From Paraglomus occultum (lineage: Eukaryota > Glomeromycota > Glomeromycetes > Paraglomerales > Paraglomeraceae), in assembly GCA_910592205.1 (NCBI GenBank), contig CAJVPJ010000141.1, positions 1 through 40,601 of the forward strand: 40,601 nt of DNA, read 5' to 3'. Under the pieces are notes generated by a model that saw only the letters and a list, made by a program, of their open reading frames with translations, did no database searches and was not told the DNA's origin. This document shows positions 20,693-31,431 of the stretch, piece by piece; positions within the stretch are counted from its first letter, which is position 1; each line of letters begins with the position of its first letter. Both the position numbers and the translations under genes were made by a program.

Positions 20693-23560
20693 ATGGCTAT
20701 GACTATGGAGAAGACCACTTCTATCACTGTTAAAGAAGACGATAATGCCCTCGACAAACCAAAAGATTTACCGCCTCCAAAGAATGAAGCACCAGGCTCA
20801 AATATACCTCCTCCTGGCTCACCCGCCTCTCCTTCGATTTCAACCGTCTCTGCCACTTCCCCATTTCCAACTACGTCTCCGCCAACAAAGACCATGTCTG
20901 CTCCACAGTCCCTAATCACCGACCCTGTGAAAACGGTGTCGTCGGCTCAAACCTCTCCCATTCAGTCGTCTCCCGTTCAAACCTCTCCCACAACTCCTAC
21001 CGCCTCGGCAACAACTTCTACAGGAAACGCTGTCAACACTGTTTCACCGCAAGGAACAACACATAAAACTCAAGCAGCATTTGTAAATAAACTGTACACG
21101 TAAGTATTCTCTACAATTGAAGGGATATGATCCTCCATTTGACATCACTTTATCATATGAATTCAAAAGATATCATTCGGAACTAACTTTATTTGATACT
21201 TTTAAGATTTTATTGTCTGAACGTTCAATTTCATCAAAGACTGTTTCAATGAACTTCTATTTTATACCCCCTTCTTCTTAATAACCCTAATCAGATAGAC
21301 AGAGTCTGAAGACGCGTCTGGACCCTAATGGAGTTCCACTGTCTTTCAATTCTCTCCCTTTCCTTTAATAACAATTTTTGTATTAATAATTTTGTTTGAT
21401 AAAGTCAATTACCCTCATTTATTTACTCAATTGCATTGTAACGTTTTTTTTCTTTTTTTTTTCCCTCCTATCAAACAGAATGGTTGAAGATGTATCGATA
21501 CAGCATTTGATTGCATGGGCACCTTCCGGTGATGTGTTCAGTGTCTCCAATCCAACCGAATTCTCCAAAACTGTCCTTCCACAGTATTTCAAACACAATA
21601 ATTGGCAGAGCTTTGTCAGACAATTAAACAGTATGTTGACATTATACGGGGAGAAGTATATCTTGTTGTTCTTTATCACTGTTCTTTCATCTGCTGCATC
21701 AAATGACTGATTACGATCTGTTCCACTACATATTTGTCATCAATATTGGTGTTTCTGGAATGCAGTGTACGGATTCCATAAAGGTGTGTACGATCTTTCA
21801 GAAACTTCGATGCACATATTGTTGGCTTGCATGACTGTAGTTACATTTGATAAACGTATGTCGATTCCTAATCTGTCCCACTAAAATGACCTGGCTACAT
21901 CCTTCCATATATGGCAACTCTAAATTGATTACAGTTAATGATATGTTTCATGCGAATCCATCGAGCGAGTCTCAAGCATGGGAATTTAAACACCCCGAAT
22001 TTCGTAGAGGGCATATGGAAGCCCTACAACACATTAAACGAAAAAGTTCTAAACCACATCCTAATGCCAGCACAATGATGAAGGGAGGCATGGGAGGCAC
22101 GGGAGCTAATCTCGGCTCAGCAAGCGAAAACGATGCATTGAGAGATAATAAGATAGATCAACTATCGAAGGAAGTGGCCGAAATAACGGATCGGATAAGG
22201 CGAATGAATGAAAACTACACCATGCTTTATGCCGAGACCGTCTCTTGTCGGATGCTCCAAACGAAACTTACGCTGGTACGTAAGAAATCTGATTACAATT
22301 ATAGACTACCGAGTCTTAGAGACATTCGGAAGTTTCGGCATAATAAGACACTAGCACGGACATATATTTATCCTTTTGATAAGAATGTAGAATTATTAAA
22401 CACGTTTTTAGAACATGTGAATTCCTTCTCCTCCCTTACTAATATCTTTTTTTTTTTTGGTTTATTTTGTTATTATTCTAACCCCATACGTAGGTGATCA
22501 CAAATATTTCAAAAATACTTACATCCATGTGTCATGAAGGTATGACATTACTATTATATCGCATGGGCCGCCCGGATTAATTTGTAATACTAATGACGTC
22601 ATCACTCTTTCATTAGAGGAAGGAGATCCCGGAAACATATCTCGGAAGCGAAAATTCGACGGTAAACTTGATGCACTAGATTGCCTTAATTAATTATGAC
22701 CAATATTCTAATTGATAACATGCAATTGATCATCATGGTGTGTTATAGTTGATTTGCTTCAGGCAGAAGTAGCTAAACTTGGACAGAACGACGCATCTCC
22801 ACCGCCTCAATCGTCAATTGCACATGCTACTCCCCATTACAGAGATGGGTTACATCAGAGTCAGAGACCGCCTTCAACACAAAACTCGGTAGTAGGTGCT
22901 GACAATACTAGTTCTCCTCATGGAACAGTACCAATGTCAGATATTGACTATGCTCGTTCCGGATATTCTGCATCGCATAGTCCTCCATCTCAACACCGCA
23001 CCGTTAAAATACAACCTGCGAGTCCACTTGCGGTGCTTCCGGATTTCAACTTTCCTCCTCAACATTATCAGCAAAGCCAATATAGTATTCGGCACATATC
23101 CCCCGAACCGGTAACACCTGTGGGCGCAGGTAACGGCGCAGGTAGCAATAGCACCAATAACAATAGTTCATACAGGAGTCCACCGATTCCTCCTCCGAAT
23201 CAGATGCCGGCCGCTCAAACGTCTCAATATCGCCAGACTCCATCTCAACATCATGTTCCGCCATTACCATCTTCCCATAGGCTTTCACCTCAATCATCTC
23301 CATCTTTAAGCTTTGGATCTGACAGTAATTTATTGAACCCAAGTGATAGGCAAATGGACACTCACTCAACCGTATCCCAAATGACTCCATCTCAGCAGTC
23401 TTCACAGCGTTCTCCAACAGGACCATCCTCACCTTCCTCGTCATCGTATCCGAAGGATAATGTCACTCCAACAACATCCCGACAATCGTCGTTATCAGAT
23501 CCATCAGATGGAGTATCCATAGATCGAGTGATGGATTACAAAAGACGAAAACGTAGCTAA
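20693..23560 (+). CDS. HSF-type DNA-binding transcription factor, Sfl1-like
   Basis: Seven exons (20693-21099, 21479-21630, 21766-21783, 21935-22275, 22494-22539, 22617-22661, 22749-23560) give 606 residues. A Pro/Ser/Thr-rich N-terminus leads into the HSF DNA-binding domain at about residues 128-232: [55 protein letters not shown] and [11 protein letters not shown]...IKRKSSK. The SIQHLI, QYFKH and VNDMFH features resemble the Sfl1 subgroup more than canonical Hsf1 or Skn7. A coiled coil (about 259-305) should mediate oligomerisation. A basic patch, SRKRKFD, follows near 335. The last exon is low-complexity (Ser, Pro, Gln, Asn) and ends DYKRRKRS, a possible nuclear signal. Exon 3 is an 18-nt microexon inside the recognition region. 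It probably regulates stress, adhesion or development genes. Confidence 0.94.
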
Positions 23561-24402
23561 AGACAGGATTCTATACGCATACGTCAATACGGTCAAGGTA
23601 TGTAACGAGACTCGGACAATAACAAGATATCGAAACATGTGCTGAAATTTTGCTAATATAATTACTCGAATCCAGTCATCGGGTTATTCACTACGCAGTG
23701 CAACGTACTTATGACAGGCGCGTCACAAATATCGGAATTCGTGAAAACTTGTAGATAAAATTTTCTTCAACTGTAACGAAGGTTGTATCATATAACGGGA
23801 TACGTTAACAAGTCAATGGGGGAGGCCACGTAAAGGATGTCTGAAATTACGGTTGACTTTTTTTGACTTACAATGAGAGTTGATAATCGTTTTCGGTCAT
23901 CTATAAATTTTTTCGTGCTATGTTAGTCACAAGGTTTATTTCTATTGAAGCATGAAAATAATCAAATAGGACAACTCGTTTATTGGCAATTGTCTGCATG
24001 GAAGCGTCAGCAGACATCGTAAATAATGTGCAGAAGCCCCTCCATGAACATTATGACGGCATTATTTCTATGCATTCATTTGTAAATCTTAGATTCTTTC
24101 TCCTTTCTTTTTGTGTGTAATTTTCGCGTTTATTTTTTGCTTGGTAAATAAATTTTCGGAAGTTGTAATGTTAGCACGCTATTGTTGCGCAGTGATATCG
24201 TAGTTAATCATGTGATGAGTCTGATTTGTAACAAAAATGTTTAATGTTGAGCCCATTCGTTCTGAGAATGTTTCAAGATTGTCACGTATTTTTTCGATGT
24301 TATCACATAAATTATGTAGTTTATTGGGTTAACAGATAATTCTTGTGTGACAATCCCGAAACGGGTCAAATCCCAGGATGGGCTCAACATTATCACCGTG
24401 AA
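23561..24402. other. Intergenic, 3' flank of the Sfl1-like gene
   Basis: No coding potential is recognised. It should contain the 3'UTR of the upstream gene (AATAAA-type signal near 24148, ATAAATAAATTT) and the promoter of the TAN1-like gene. Confidence 0.5.
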
Positions 24403-25618
24403 ATGGCTTCGCAAAAGCACGTCGAAGGCAGAAATAGAAGCAAAAATAGTGAGCACTTTCTGTTAATTAGTTTACCTCCCGAACCAACTGTTAAATGATT
24501 CGACTTACCTACTGAATAGGGTACTTCTCTCGCAATAAAGGACTGAAAGCAAATATAAGTGGTGTCTTTGTGAGCTGCACTCGGGGGAAAGAAGGCAAGG
24601 CTGTTGGAGAATGTTATGATCTTTTTACCCGGGTAATTGCATGCAGTTTTTTGCATTGAGAATATTTGAATCCTTAGTAATATCGATAGTCAATAAATTT
24701 CTTGTGAATTAATCATAGTACGCTAATGAACTTTACCCAATCGAGGAGGAGTCACTCGACGAAGTCGATATTGCATTATCAATTGACTTGGAAAGACAAC
24801 AACTGACAGCAAAATCGAATCGATTTATGTCTATACCGATTGACGCGGGTTGTCGTAAGTGGCTCGTTCTTCTGTATCTGGCATCTCATATCCATTCGTT
24901 CTCTACGTACTGCACCTAATTTAACCTCGATCAAAAAAAAAAAAACTTCTCATTTAGGCAGTCATATTCATAAAGGTGGAAGACCCTGTTGCGCCTGTTG
25001 AGCTCGTGCACGCGATTCTGAACGATTTGGCTATAACCAGACAAAAATCAACTAGATTCATTCAACGCCTTATTCCGATCGAGAAAACGTGTCATGCTAA
25101 AATGGAAGATATTGAGTGCATGGCTAGGAAATTGCTTAAACCGCACTTTCATCCTGAAGACGAGAATGAGAAACGACAGATAACGGTGAGCACATGATTT
25201 ATAGGCATTCTAAAGAACAATACTGTCAAATTCAACGTCTTTAAGTGCAAGTTGATCTAATCTATTATACATTCTGGGTGTTATAATGTGTTTGTGGATT
25301 AGTTTGCTATTCAGCCTAGGATTAGGTTCAATCAAAAAATCGTCAAAATGGACTTGATCAAGAAAATAGCCGAAGTTGTTGGGGATGGTCATGTGGTTAA
25401 CTTGAATGACCCTGAGCTTGTCATTATAGTTGAAATATTTAAGGCATGTATGAGTATTTGTCAAATTCGGCATAGATTTTATCCACTTACAGTAGATGAC
25501 CTCCATTTAGAACATTTGCGGTCTGAGTGTGGTCAGAGATTATAATAAGCTGCAAAAATATAATATCGAGGAGCTGTGTGATTTACGAGATACAGAAGAC
25601 TCACACGGAAAAAGCTGA
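24403..25618 (+). CDS. TAN1: TAN1/THUMPD1 tRNA acetylation adaptor (THUMP domain)
   Basis: Six exons (24403-24448, 24520-24632, 24719-24854, 24962-25185, 25303-25443, 25511-25618) give 255 residues. The N-terminal part reads GLKANISGVFVSCTRGKE and ends at YANELYP, as in Tan1. The THUMP domain follows: IFIKVEDP, VELVHAILNDL, RFIQRLIPIEKTC, LLKPHF, FAIQPRIRFN, GHVVNLNDPELVIIVEIFK, then NICGLSVVRDYNKLQKYNI. Tan1 binds tRNA and helps Kre33/NAT10 make N4-acetylcytidine at position 12 of tRNA-Ser and tRNA-Leu. The last intron (25444-25510) has a GC donor; without it the conserved K-NICGLSVV join fails. The C-terminus after CDLRD is short and unusual, because a tandem duplication begins inside the last exon. 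The exon 4 acceptor at 24961 was chosen on phase. Confidence 0.93.
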
Positions 25619-25676
25619 AGAAATATAATAATGAGGAGGTGTGTGATTTACGAGACTCTCATGAACGCGACACGGC
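25547..25676 (+). repeat. 65-bp-period tandem duplication at the 3' end of TAN1
   Basis: Copies begin at 25547 and 25612 (AAGCTG...). The first 44 nt of each match at 39 positions. The period is not a multiple of three, so the reading frame of copy 1 ends in TGA at 25616. Copy 2 read in its own frame gives KLKKYNNEEVCDLRDSHERD and continues with an acidic/basic tail to a stop at 25720, which looks like the original C-terminus. Confidence 0.85.
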
Positions 25677-27300
25677 GAGGTTAGCCTATGAAGAGGAAGC
25701 TAAAGGTGCAAGCAAATAATATAATTCTCTTTTCTCGTTTCCCTCATACTGTTTTTTATTCATTCCTTGAAAATTCGGCGCAACATTTAAATGTAATATG
25801 CTAACTAAATCTTGAACCAATATGATAGATATCGACTATTGAATATTATTGCTATTATGTATTTGATTTATCATTCGCTTAGATATTGGATGAGAATAAA
25901 CGGTTAATTTAATCAAACATAATTTAGCAAAGTATCTTTTCGTCCATCTGACAATTCGTAACAATCTTACTGACCAAGAGAAAAGCATGAACGCCGTACC
26001 CGTCGCGCAATGTCCGAAGTAATAATTGGTATGCGTGCATAATTGTAATGCGTGCTTGCGTCTATTATCAATCCAACTGGCTATCTGGACAACGTGTTTC
26101 GCCGATATTATAAAATGATCGAAATACTCGAGTACGGGCTGACTTAGTGTCACGCATATTCGGATTAGAGTAATATTCATATACGCGTGATTGCATACTG
26201 TAAGGAATCAGCTTACGAAATAATCTGATAACTTAGGACTTCGAATTCCATATGTGACAAGTAAAAACCGAATAAGAGGAATAACGCTTCAAATTCAAAA
26301 AACAGCCTTGTATCCCGACAGATACATTTCAAGACATATTCCTGTAGTTGATCAAATGGTTCATGTTCGCGCATTATGCCGAGCTGAGACCATGTTAATT
26401 CGTCGTCGCAACCAGCTTGTACACTTGCTTATGAGATAAACCAGAACGTTGTCAATAACTCAATTCATCGGCAGTAATGAGAAAGTTCAAGTAATGCCCG
26501 GGTCTCCACTGTACCAGATTTATTCATAGACAAATCCGTATTAATGCAGTAAAAGCAATCCCATCGAGAATGTAATCCAATATTATTGGTCTTACTCGAA
26601 TACAGCAGCTTGATAGTCTTTCGTAAATATAACACGCTGTCTTCCTTGCCCAACACCTTCGAAAATGCAGCATTGAACAGGCTGACCTTGCTTTCAAGTT
26701 GCTGAAGTGAGCCTAAACTTGCTCTATCTTATTCACTACTCTAAATATAACGTCGTGTATCATACAATTTTTTGAAATCTACAGAAAGATCCCGTAGGAA
26801 ACCAGAGCTGAATGCAGCAGACAAGCGGCGGACCCTGGTGTTTCGTTTTTTTATTTTCTAACTTGTATTAAGAATGAGAACATAAGACAATCATTGTATA
26901 TCTTTATCTACTTTACTGTACATTAGAAAAATAATAATAAGAAAATATATAAATAAATGAAATTACACTAATCCCGATCTAAATCACTTTATCACCACCC
27001 CAATCAAATCCTTTATGCCAGCAACCTAAAGAGCAACCAACAATATAATTATCGCGTGCCCACCTACATTAAAACACCGAAATGACCTATGTTAATATAC
27101 CTTTGCTGATATTCCTTATTCACTTTTTAAGTGGGGGAATCCTGATGCGATTCGAATGACGTCATCTTTCCTCACGGTTCGCGTTTTTACCAAACAGCTG
27201 TGAGTACCAACAGATGCGTTCTGCTGTATTCCTCTTGTGAGCACAAAAACTGTGCTGGAAGTTTCGCTTTTTGCTCTTTGAATCGCAAGCTTACTGTTTG
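25677..27300 (+). other. Mostly intergenic, with scattered exon-like fragments
   Basis: Plus-strand blocks look coding but could not be joined. One, near 25974-26023, reads REKHERRTRRAMSEVII before a GTATGC donor. Another runs 26229-26439, opening after an ACTTAG acceptor and ending RRRNQLVHLLMR plus stop. A third, about 26670-26710, reads IEQADLAFKLLK before GTGAGC. The fourth, about 26785-26860, reads RSRRKPELNAADKRRTL. The last two join in phase across an intron with a CTACAG acceptor. Together they may be one unrecognised, intron-rich gene or a decayed one. No domain is recognised. Confidence 0.3.
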
Positions 27301-27309
27301 CTTTACGTA

Positions 27310-28540
27310 AAATGGATGGCTTCGTCAGTTTAAAAAACGCCACAACTTAAAGCAGATTCGAATGCATGGTGAGAGTGGTTCTGTGAATGAACAAGTAATC
27401 AGAGAAATCATTACCGATTTTAAGCAGTTAACAAACAAGTATGCATGGAAGGACATATATAACATGGACGAAACTGGACTTTTTTCCGAATGGAGCTGGA
27501 TACGACATTAGCAACTCAACAATTATCAGGTAAAAAAAAATAAGGAAAGATTATCTGTGGCTCTTTGTTGTAACAGTGATGGTTCACACAAGTTAAGCCA
27601 CTTGTCATTGACAAAAATGCTAAACCTCACGGTTTCAAGAATGTCAAGCTTGAAAATCTTGGAGTAATGCATTGGTATAATAAAACAGCTCGGATGACAG
27701 CTACGTTATTTTGATCAACAAACGCAAAGCCGGCAAGCTCTCCTTGATAATGCTCCAAGTCATGTAGTCACTGGTGTGACATTAAACAATAAACCCATCA
27801 AATTTTTACCACAAAACACAACATCGCGATTACAACCTTGTGATGTAGATGCAGGGATAATTGCATCTTTTAGGCACATTATTTGTGCGATATTTGTTGA
27901 AACAATTTGAAAATGAGACATCAGGTAAACTATCAATTCTAGAGGCAATCTTGTTTATCCAAGAATCATGGCAAGAGAATATAACAGTCATGACAATTGC
28001 CAATTGTTTCTGACATGTCAAAACCTGAGATGATGATGTAGTATCAGAGGTAGAAAGTGATAATATTGAAGATGAGCATGAAGTTATAAAAGTGATAGGT
28101 CAAGATTTACAGTTATTATGCTATCAACATCCCATGAAAGTCCATGATTTTTTAAACCCAGAAAATGAAAATGTTAATGAACAGTATACAGATGAAAGTT
28201 GTTGAGCTTTTTGCAGTGAGAGAGAAAATGAGGAAAGAGACATAGCAATAGAGGATGAAGATGAGAGCTCAGAACTTCCATCTGTATCAATTAAAGAAGC
28301 AACAGAATCACTTAACAAATTAAACTCATGTTTTTTTAGTTCAGGAAGGTAATCATTCAAAATATGTTGACAATATAATGAAGGTTGGCTGTGTATTAGT
28401 ATTAGAAAATATTGGAGGTAAAATCACTAGTACAAAAAGATTTGAATGATATTTTGTTGTAGACGAGAATAGGAGTTGCAATCAGGGAATGCAAATGATT
28501 TAGAAAGTGAACAATTAAGCAGTATCAGTATTAAATAAAG
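27310..28540 (+). pseudogene. pogo/Tigger-type transposase with CENP-B-like DNA-binding end, decayed
   Basis: Reading across frames, the relic starts at the end of a CENP-B-type helix-turn-helix (NGWLRQFKKRHNLKQ, then RMHGESGSV). The DDE superfamily endonuclease follows. The first Asp lies in WKDIYNMDETGLF (about 27450-27485), the second in LLDNAPSHVV (about 27745), and the third in the LPQNTTSRLQPCDVD block (about 27810-27855). Several frameshifts and stops separate these blocks. An acidic, Glu/Ser-rich tail extends to about 28350. The N-terminal part of the DNA-binding region is missing or unrecognisable upstream. No active enzyme can be made. I did not identify terminal inverted repeats. 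Confidence 0.88.
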
Positions 28541-29003
28541 AAACTTTTTTTGCATTAAACTGGCTGTTAAAGACTGATTAAACTTAATATTACAGTATGT
28601 GCGTTATCATACAGCACAAGGAAAACTGCTATAATACATCATGTGATATTAATATTGCATTTAGAGATTATAAAAATCGCTTGCATATGCATTTAAAGGA
28701 TGTATGCAATAATAATAATGATCAAGTCCAAACTCAGGATCAGACAGCTTTATGTATTTAGAGGAGTTATGCATATACAGGGTAATGCATCTGACTGTAG
28801 TTTTCAAATTTTATTTGCAGTATGTCATCAAATTCTCTATGTTAGAGTTATACAGCTCCCTGACTGTATTTGTAACAAATGAATACAATCACTTCATTGT
28901 TTAAATCCAGCATAATAATAAATTGTGGTCAAACAAATCAGCTTACACTAGCCATGGGGCTTGCCTGCATTATCGTTGAGAATTCAACACCCCCTTATTA
29001 CTT
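28541..29003. other. Intergenic, possible 3' flank of the pogo-type element
   Basis: TACAGTATGTGCGTTATCAT near 28592 has the TA-CAGTA look of a pogo-type terminus, but no matching left end was found. An ATATTAATAT core occurs near 28648. No gene is supported. Confidence 0.35.
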
Positions 29004-29637
29004 ATGATGCAATTGTTTCCGTCCACACAAAAAAGCTTTCAAATCACCGCCAAAATCAACGATATAAGAAAATATTTAAAAACTTTGCTTCTTCCTTCCG
29101 CGCAAATATATTGCAAACCCGTTCAAATATATTCGCGACAAAGGTATAGCATTTTCATCAAAGCGGTAATATTTTTAGTTTTTTAATAACTACGTGTATT
29201 CATTACGTGTATACATATAGTTCAACGTTCCAAAATCGAAGAACTTGCAAAAAGAGCGACACAAGTATGTAAAATTTAGCAACTCTGTGCGTGGACCTTG
29301 TCAATTTATATTGATCGATATTCTTCTCTTAGCAATTGAAGAACTCCCACCTTTCCTTACTACGCGCGCCACGGCTTCTTTGGTCCTCCGGGCTTTAAAA
29401 AAAGACGAAAACATGCGAGCTCTCGTGTTCCAATGGAATCCAGCAGGATTTAACGATGTTGCCGCGGCACCAGGATTACGAAACGGTGTTGCGGGTCAAA
29501 ACTTGGCTGCAATTATCACAAATCTTACGGAAAATGGAGCAACAAATTATGGCAACATTGTATTTACATTTAGAAATGGTTATGCTATTGGCGATTGGAT
29601 CAGACAAATGCGTGTTAATATACCATGGTATGAATAA
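29004..29637 (+). CDS. Orphan three-exon gene, function unknown
   Basis: Exons 29004-29143, 29221-29264 and 29333-29637 join in phase through GTATAG/CATATAG and GTATGT/CTCTTAG splice sites, giving about 162 residues. The N-terminal part is basic and helical (AKINDIRKYLKTLLLP). The last exon is the most protein-like: ATASLVLRALKKDENMRALV, then FQWNPAGFNDVAAAPGLRNG, NLAAIITNLTENGATNYGNI and VFTFRNGYAIGDWIRQM, ending NIPWYE. I recognise no domain. No signal peptide or membrane helix is evident. The alternating hydrophobic pattern and well-defined splice sites favour a real protein over chance. The middle exon has a second open frame (KIEELAKRATQ) that does not fit the phases. Confidence 0.5.
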
Positions 29638-31431
29638 AGTTTGATCTCTATTTTTCAGATTCTCTAGGCTTAACTTTCTATTTTGTGAAGGGCGATAAAT
29701 CAAGATGGAGTCCCAAATGTCATCACAACAGCCATCAGGATTAATCGGATCACTGAATGTGAAACAGGCACACCCTCGACCGCATTTGATCTTGAGGCGT
29801 TCGACGGAATTTTTCGCTGATATTACTGCATAGCCTTGACGCAAATTTAACAATGCCCAAAATACAAGTCAGCAAGTGCTAATCAAGAAGTGTGCCATAT
29901 TAGGCGTGCGAAATAACGAGTAGTTCGTAGTTGCGTTATCCCCAACGTTATTAAATCAATAAAGTCTTTATTTCATAATTGTTAGAATGGTTTTTATATT
30001 CTAAATAAAAAACGCGTGCTAGATGGCAAAGTTATTTCGTTTATTCTTTAACATCGCCGGTAGAACAACTCCATTGACTTTTACAGAAAATATGTTATTG
30101 GCGTGTTTTGCACCGCAAGCGTTTTTTTTTTTTGTTTGTCTATACGAACAAATAGGAATGAATTATTCCGTAAATTAATGTTGATTGCCGAGAAGCGGAA
30201 CAGAAGTAGAAGGAAATAGTCTTATGGTCGACAATGTTAATTGACTAATCTCAATCCATGCGGCCTTCAACGACTGTCTGTTGATACTGCTAGGGGAGTA
30301 GTGGAAACGTCGCATGTACCACTTTAAACATCTATTGTCACTGCACAACGTCCCTCCTCCTATCAAATTATTGATACTGTATTTCGAGTTATTGATAAAG
30401 GAACGCATTTAAAAGCATCAGAAGGGTACACCGGTTTATTTAACATCATGCTTAACAAACAAGTAACTGAAATAAGGATCGGACCAAGTGCTCAATGGTT
30501 GGAAACCGTCAAAGGAAGAGAAGTAAAAAGAATGAACGAAATTGTTTCAACGCTGCCACTTTCTTCTCTAAATAGGCCAATAAATTTTCGACTAAATTTA
30601 GGTCAGGATTTGGCCATGATAAATAAAGAACAACTATTTTTTGTTTCTTAAAAATCTCAACGGTGTATTCGGCAGTTGCCATTCTGAAATATTAACGCTC
30701 TATCTCCAAGACTTCTCATGATAGCTACATAAACCATGGCCGTTCAAGCATCATTAATCTTTTCAATGAAAGTGTATTTGAAGATAATGCCTTATTACTC
30801 ATTATAATTAAAAAACTATGGCTGCATACCCGTAGATAAAGTTTTTCGATTGTCCAAAATTGATAATAAAAAATTATGTTAGTGCCTGTTGGTGCTCACG
30901 ATTATTAGTTAGGTGATATATTAATATAGGCCGGTAATTTATTGTGATTGACCTGACTAGAGCGAAAGAGGAATATCCTTAGAAATTAGATAAATAAATA
31001 AATAAATAAATTTTATAGCTGCAAGTCTTCATGTGTAAAAACTGAAAATTTTCACTTGTTTAGAAAAAAAAAAGTATTGAGCAGATGAGTCGGAGGAAGT
31101 ATTATCATTGTATTCTGACATTACTCATGCGAGATTCTTGCTTCGCGAATAGTCAAAGGTGCTGATTAAATTGGAAGACTGGGTTGATTCTTAAATCAAA
31201 TAATAAATAATTTCAACCATAAGTATTAACGCTTCAGAATTAATAACACACCTCAGATACAACATCTAATACTAATATAATTATTACGACACTTAATCTA
31301 AACCAAAGTCGTACGCAAGCAAATTAAACGTATGTTACATGTTTATGATTAGTTTTTATTTAAATGGTCCTTCCCACATCTGCCCTCACTCGTTAAAAGA
31401 AGGGTGCACATACTCGTCATCACTCCAAAGA
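29638..31431. other. Intergenic, with one orphan ORF and an AAAT microsatellite
   Basis: This is the shared 3' flank of the orphan gene (plus) and Aladin (minus). An (AAAT)n tract lies at 30990-31011. The only notable ORF is 30448-30651. The remainder is AT-rich and without coding signal on either strand. Confidence 0.5.
30448..30651 (+). CDS. Small ORF, possible gene remnant
   Basis: There are 67 codons from ATG (MLNKQVTEIRIGPSAQWLET...). The same frame stays open for about 120 nt upstream and reads plausibly (RVIDKGTHLKASEGYTGLF), back to a stop near 30325 with no acceptor between. This looks like a fragment of a longer protein rather than a complete small gene. I recognise no family. Confidence 0.3.
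   Translation: MLNKQVTEIRIGPSAQWLETVKGREVKRMNEIVSTLPLSSLNRPINFRLNLGQDLAMINKEQLFFVS

Noticed and set aside
23046-23444. 132-codon minus-strand ORF
   Set aside because: It is a shadow of the low-complexity Ser/Pro/Gln exon of the Sfl1-like gene.
28124-28360. 78-codon minus-strand Ser-rich ORF
   Set aside because: It is the complement of the acidic tail of the pogo-type transposase relic.
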